A DNA stretch of 64,000 bases from Propioniciclava coleopterorum (GTDB taxonomy: Bacteria; Actinomycetota; Actinomycetes; Propionibacteriales; Propionibacteriaceae). A program made the translations under genes and the position numbers. Under the pieces are notes generated by a model that was given only the letters and a program-made list of their open reading frames with translations, was not told where the DNA came from and did not search any database. Positions 61,001 to 64,000 of this stretch are shown here, in pieces. The stretch spans positions 1,444,722-1,508,721 of the forward strand of contig NZ_CP049865.1 in NCBI RefSeq assembly GCF_011393335.1. Direction: 5' to 3'. Position 1 is the stretch's first letter. Each line of letters opens with the position of its first letter.

Positions 61001-61723
61001 CTAGACCTTCAGGTACTCCGCGATCTCGTCGCCGCGGACGGTCCACAGGGCGTCGATGAGCGTCGTGCGGAACGACGCCGGCCCGCGGGCGTGCTCCTCG
61101 GCGCGCTCCGAGGCCAGCGCCAGCCAGGCGGCGCCCGCCAGGGACGCCTCGAGCGGCCCCGTCATCACCGCGCACGCGCCGATCAGCGCGGAGACCGCCG
61201 AGCGGACGCCGGGGATCTGCGCCAGCATCTCCGAGCCGCGAGGCACGTCGACCTCGCGCCCGCCGTACGTCACGCGCTCCGCCGACTCGCCCCACACGAT
61301 CGCGGCGTCCACGCCGTCGCCGGAGAAGCCGCCGATCTCCTCGGGATGGACGCGCACGATGGTCGGCCGGTGCGCGAGCAGCGCGTCCACGCGGCCGCGA
61401 TCCAGGGGCAGCGAGCCCAGCGGCGTCAGGTCGAGCACCCACGGCTGGCCGGCCTGGTCCAGGCGGGCGGCCGTGGCGACGATCGCGTCGTTCCACTCCG
61501 AGCTGAGCGCCGCGAGGTCCATCACGACCGCCTCGGCCCCGCCCGCCGCCGCGAGGGCGTCGGGGGAGGTTCCGGTCACCAGCGAGCGCGCGCCGACGCC
61601 GTGGAGGGTGTCGGCGACGAAGGGCGTCGCGGCGCGCGGGGCCACGCACTGGATGTGGGGCGCGCTCTCGCGCACCGCCTCGGCGGCGAACCCGATGGTC
61701 AGGGCGAGGCCGGAACGGGACAT
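61001..61723 (-). CDS. divergent hydroxyethylthiazole-kinase-like (ThiM) protein
   Basis: The 240-residue protein resembles ThiM of thiamine salvage in the N-terminal order AVRESAPHIQCVAPRAATPF, DTLHGVGARSLV, ALSSEWNDAIVATAARLDQA and RPTIVRVHPEEIGGFSG. The C-terminal GTGCMLSA-type motif that contains the catalytic Cys reads GVRSAVSALIGA here. It may lack the kinase activity or act on another substrate. No other thi gene is nearby. Confidence 0.6.
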   Translation of the reverse strand: MSRSGLALTIGFAAEAVRESAPHIQCVAPRAATPFVADTLHGVGARSLVTGTSPDALAAAGGAEAVVMDLAALSSEWNDAIVATAARLDQAGQPWVLDLTPLGSLPLDRGRVDALLAHRPTIVRVHPEEIGGFSGDGVDAAIVWGESAERVTYGGREVDVPRGSEMLAQIPGVRSAVSALIGACAVMTGPLEASLAGAAWLALASERAEEHARGPASFRTTLIDALWTVRGDEIAEYLKV

Positions 61724-61842
61724 CGAGGTCCTCCTCAGGTGGTGGTGCTGGCTCGCCTGCCAGTATGGCCGAGACCGCCGCCCGGCACACCCCGCAACCC
61801 GCCAGGGCCCCCTGGTTTCCTCCCCGCGGGCGCTGGTCCAAG

Positions 61843-63255
61843 ATGGGCTGCATGCAGCAGGCCTCGACCGCCGAGCACTTCTCGGACGCCTTCAGCTCGT
61901 TCCGCATCCCCGCCACGGACCGGCGCGAACGGGTCGACCACGGCAAGTCGCTGCGGGAGGCGACGCCGCACGCGGCGCTCGGCGCCTGGGCGCCGGCGGA
62001 CAACCGCCCCGGCGTCATCGACCTCATCGAGGCCAGCGCGTACGGCCGGCTGCCCTGGCTGTTCGGCGTCCGGAACGCCCGGATGGCGGCGTCCCCGTTC
62101 GGGATGCTGCGCGGATCCGCGGCGATGATGGCCTGGGACGTCGCGAACCTGCCCGCCACCGGCGTCCAGACCGTGGCGTGCGGCGACGCGCACATCGGCA
62201 ACATCGGCTTCTACCGCAGCCCCGAGGGCAACCAGGTGATCGACCTCAACGACTTCGACGAGGCGCACACGGGCTGCTGGGAGTGGGACCTGCGGCGGCT
62301 CACGGCGTCCATCTGGGTGCTGGGGCGCGACAACGGCGCCACCGAGGAGCAGTGCGAGGAGGCCGTCCGGCACTGCGTGGCGGCCTACCGCGACGAGGTC
62401 AGCTTCCTGTCCAAGCAGCCGCTGCTGTGGCGGGCCTACGACCAGCTCGACCTGGAGAACCTGCACTCGACCGTCACCGAGGAGGCGCTGCGCGACGAGA
62501 TCATCCGCGCCGCGACCGCCGCCCGCAAGCGCACCTCCGACCGCAAACTGCCCAAGCTCACCGGCGGTGCCACCACGGCGTCCCGGATCGTCGACGACCC
62601 GCCGCTGGTGACCCACCCCGACCCGGCCGAGGTGGAGGCGCTGGCCCAGGGGCTGGACGCCTACCTGACGACCCTGACGCCGCAGTGGCGCCGCATCGTG
62701 GGCGGCTACACGCTCGTCGACATCGCCCACAAGGTGGTCGGGGTCGGCTCGGTGGGGCTGCGCGCCTGGGTGGCCCTGCTGGTGGGCTCGCGCGAGGACG
62801 ACGTGCTGTTCCTGCAGCTCAAGCAGGCGCAGCGCTCGGTGCTGGCGCCGTTCGTGCACGGCGAGCGGGCCTGGCACGAGCACCAGGGCCAACGCGTCGT
62901 GGAGTACCAGCAGGTGCTGCAGACCGTCTCGGACCCGCTGCTGGGCTGGACGACCGTCGGCGAGCACCAGTACTACGTCCGCCAGTACCGCAACATGAAG
63001 GGCGGCGTCCCGCTGGACAACATGCCGCCCGCCTCGCTGATCGACTACTCGGGCATCACCGGCCACCTGCTCGCGAAGGGCCACGCCCGCACGTCGGGCG
63101 CCTCGATCATCTCGGGCTACCTCGGCAAGAAGGAGTCCGCCGTGGACGCCTTCGTCGCGTGGGCGCGCGCCTACGCGGACCAGACCGAGGCCGACCACGC
63201 CGAGTTGGTGGCGGCCATCGCCGCCGGACGCCTCCCCAGCGAACCCGGGGTCTGA
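61843..63255 (+). CDS. DUF2252 protein
   Basis: A 470-residue protein of the DUF2252 family, distantly related to kinase folds: RERVDHGKSLREATPHAALG, ACGDAHIGNIGFYRSPEGNQV followed by DLNDFDEAHTGCWEWDLRRL (HIGN and DxD-like loops), then QLKQAQRSVLAPFV. The HxGN and NDFD motifs match kinase-like catalytic and metal loops, so it may be an active phosphotransferase. Start at ATG 61843 or ATG 61852; neither has an obvious ribosome-binding site. Confidence 0.85.
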   Translation: MGCMQQASTAEHFSDAFSSFRIPATDRRERVDHGKSLREATPHAALGAWAPADNRPGVIDLIEASAYGRLPWLFGVRNARMAASPFGMLRGSAAMMAWDVANLPATGVQTVACGDAHIGNIGFYRSPEGNQVIDLNDFDEAHTGCWEWDLRRLTASIWVLGRDNGATEEQCEEAVRHCVAAYRDEVSFLSKQPLLWRAYDQLDLENLHSTVTEEALRDEIIRAATAARKRTSDRKLPKLTGGATTASRIVDDPPLVTHPDPAEVEALAQGLDAYLTTLTPQWRRIVGGYTLVDIAHKVVGVGSVGLRAWVALLVGSREDDVLFLQLKQAQRSVLAPFVHGERAWHEHQGQRVVEYQQVLQTVSDPLLGWTTVGEHQYYVRQYRNMKGGVPLDNMPPASLIDYSGITGHLLAKGHARTSGASIISGYLGKKESAVDAFVAWARAYADQTEADHAELVAAIAAGRLPSEPGV

Positions 63256-63324
63256 GCCACCCACCGGCACCCGCCCGCCTGCCTCCCGTTAGGGTGGCGC
63301 CACCGACATCCCCGGGAGGGAACC

Positions 63325-64000
63325 ATGCGCGAGATCGCCACCGGCCTCACCAAGGACACGACGCTGTGCATCTCGCTGTCGGGACGCCCCGGCAACACCG
63401 GCACCCGCTTCCACAACTGGCTCTACGACGCCCTGGGCCTCGACTTCGTCTACAAGGCGTTCACCACGACCGACATCGCCGCGGCCATCGCCGGCGTGCG
63501 CGGGCTGGGCATCCGCGGCTGCGCCGTGTCGATGCCGTGGAAGTCCGACGTGATCGCGCTGGTCGACGAGCTGGACGCCTCCGCGCGCGCCATCGACTCG
63601 GTCAACACCATCGTCAACACCGACGGTCGCCTGGTGGCCCACAACACCGACTACGTCGCGGTCGCCTCGCTGCTGGCCTCCCACCGCGTCCCGGCCGACC
63701 GCGCGGCCGCCGTGCTCGGCTCGGGAGGGATGGCGAAGGCGACCGTCGCCGCCCTGCGCGACGCGGGCTTCGGCGACGTCACCGTCGTGGCCCGCAACGA
63801 GGCGAGCGGGGCCGCGCTGGCGCAGCGCTACGGCTGCGCCTGGGCGCCGGAGCTGGGCGACGTACGCCCGGCGACGCTGGTCAACTGCACCCCGGTCGGG
63901 ATGGCGGGCGGGCCCGAGGCGTCCGACCTGCCGGTCCCCGTGGACGCCGTCGCGGCGGCCGACGTGGTGTTCGACATGGTGCCGATGCCCGCCCGGACGC
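63325..64000 (+). CDS. shikimate 5-dehydrogenase-like protein, truncated by window end
   Basis: The first 225 residues are in view. The N-terminal substrate half has LCISLSGRPGNTGTRFHNWL and GCAVSMPWKSDVIALVDEL (catalytic Lys), then SVNTIVNTDGRLVAHNTDY. The Rossmann half has the loop VLGSGGMAKATVAALRDAG and continues VNCTPVGMAG. GGGAGGG precedes ATG 63325. It is an AroE/YdiB-like NADP enzyme; no aro genes are nearby, so a quinate or inosose relative is possible. Confidence 0.9.
   Translation, partial: MREIATGLTKDTTLCISLSGRPGNTGTRFHNWLYDALGLDFVYKAFTTTDIAAAIAGVRGLGIRGCAVSMPWKSDVIALVDELDASARAIDSVNTIVNTDGRLVAHNTDYVAVASLLASHRVPADRAAAVLGSGGMAKATVAALRDAGFGDVTVVARNEASGAALAQRYGCAWAPELGDVRPATLVNCTPVGMAGGPEASDLPVPVDAVAAADVVFDMVPMPART

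Overview
The window is GC-rich chromosomal DNA from an actinobacterium. Support comes from strong G/C third positions, frequent GTG starts, and actinobacterial families such as a DUF5997 protein, an Lhr-type giant helicase, an ECF41-like sigma factor, a DtxR/IdeR-like iron box and ABC-F, SHOCT and PknB-type proteins. A Propionibacteriaceae-like host is my guess from overall style only; no marker gene settles it.

Layout. 1-1.2 kb is ordinary chromosome (DUF5997 gene divergent from a LysR-substrate-domain gene). About 1.2-14.3 kb is an accessory island. It holds a decayed ParA-like ATPase, a decayed MobF relaxase/helicase, a stub of an ABC ATPase, fragments of IS481 and IS3 transposases, a serine recombinase, a five-gene overlapping cassette (small secreted protein, lipoprotein, peptidoglycan-binding adaptor, ABC ATPase, FtsX permease), an inositol-monophosphatase-like gene, small ribbon-helix-helix and orphan genes, and an intact IS110 element whose 5' non-coding end may encode its bridge RNA. 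From 14.3 kb to the end the content is core-like: ABC-F, Lhr, serine deaminase, M3 peptidase, Ser/Thr kinase, efflux and metal transport, a two-component system, oxidoreductase plus ECF sigma, SerB, IlvD, P450, DUF2252 and a shikimate-dehydrogenase-like gene cut by the window end.

The most striking locus is 18.98-21.32 kb. A promoter overlapped by a perfect 18-bp palindrome drives a non-coding RNA with the hallmarks of a Y RNA: a GGTCCGAAGG Ro-binding signature inside a two-stem stalk, capped by a circularly permuted tRNA mimic (T-arm, closed acceptor-like hairpin, D-arm, anticodon-like stem). A second T-arm-bearing hairpin follows, then a TROVE/von Willebrand (Ro60/Rsr) protein gene and a small translationally overlapping helix-turn-helix-like gene. 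This is a complete bacterial Ro ribonucleoprotein module.

Other structure includes two 97-bp near-palindromic intergenic elements 13.7 kb apart in opposite orientation, a 16-bp tandem repeat beside one of them, and a 700-bp intergenic repeat field (20/40-bp periodicity plus a duplicated module) between an AraC regulator and serB. Nine otherwise intact genes are broken by apparent one-base deletions, each placeable in a run of four to six G or C (eleven sites). This looks like systematic homopolymer error in the assembly rather than gene decay, so I list these genes at full length and mark the site.
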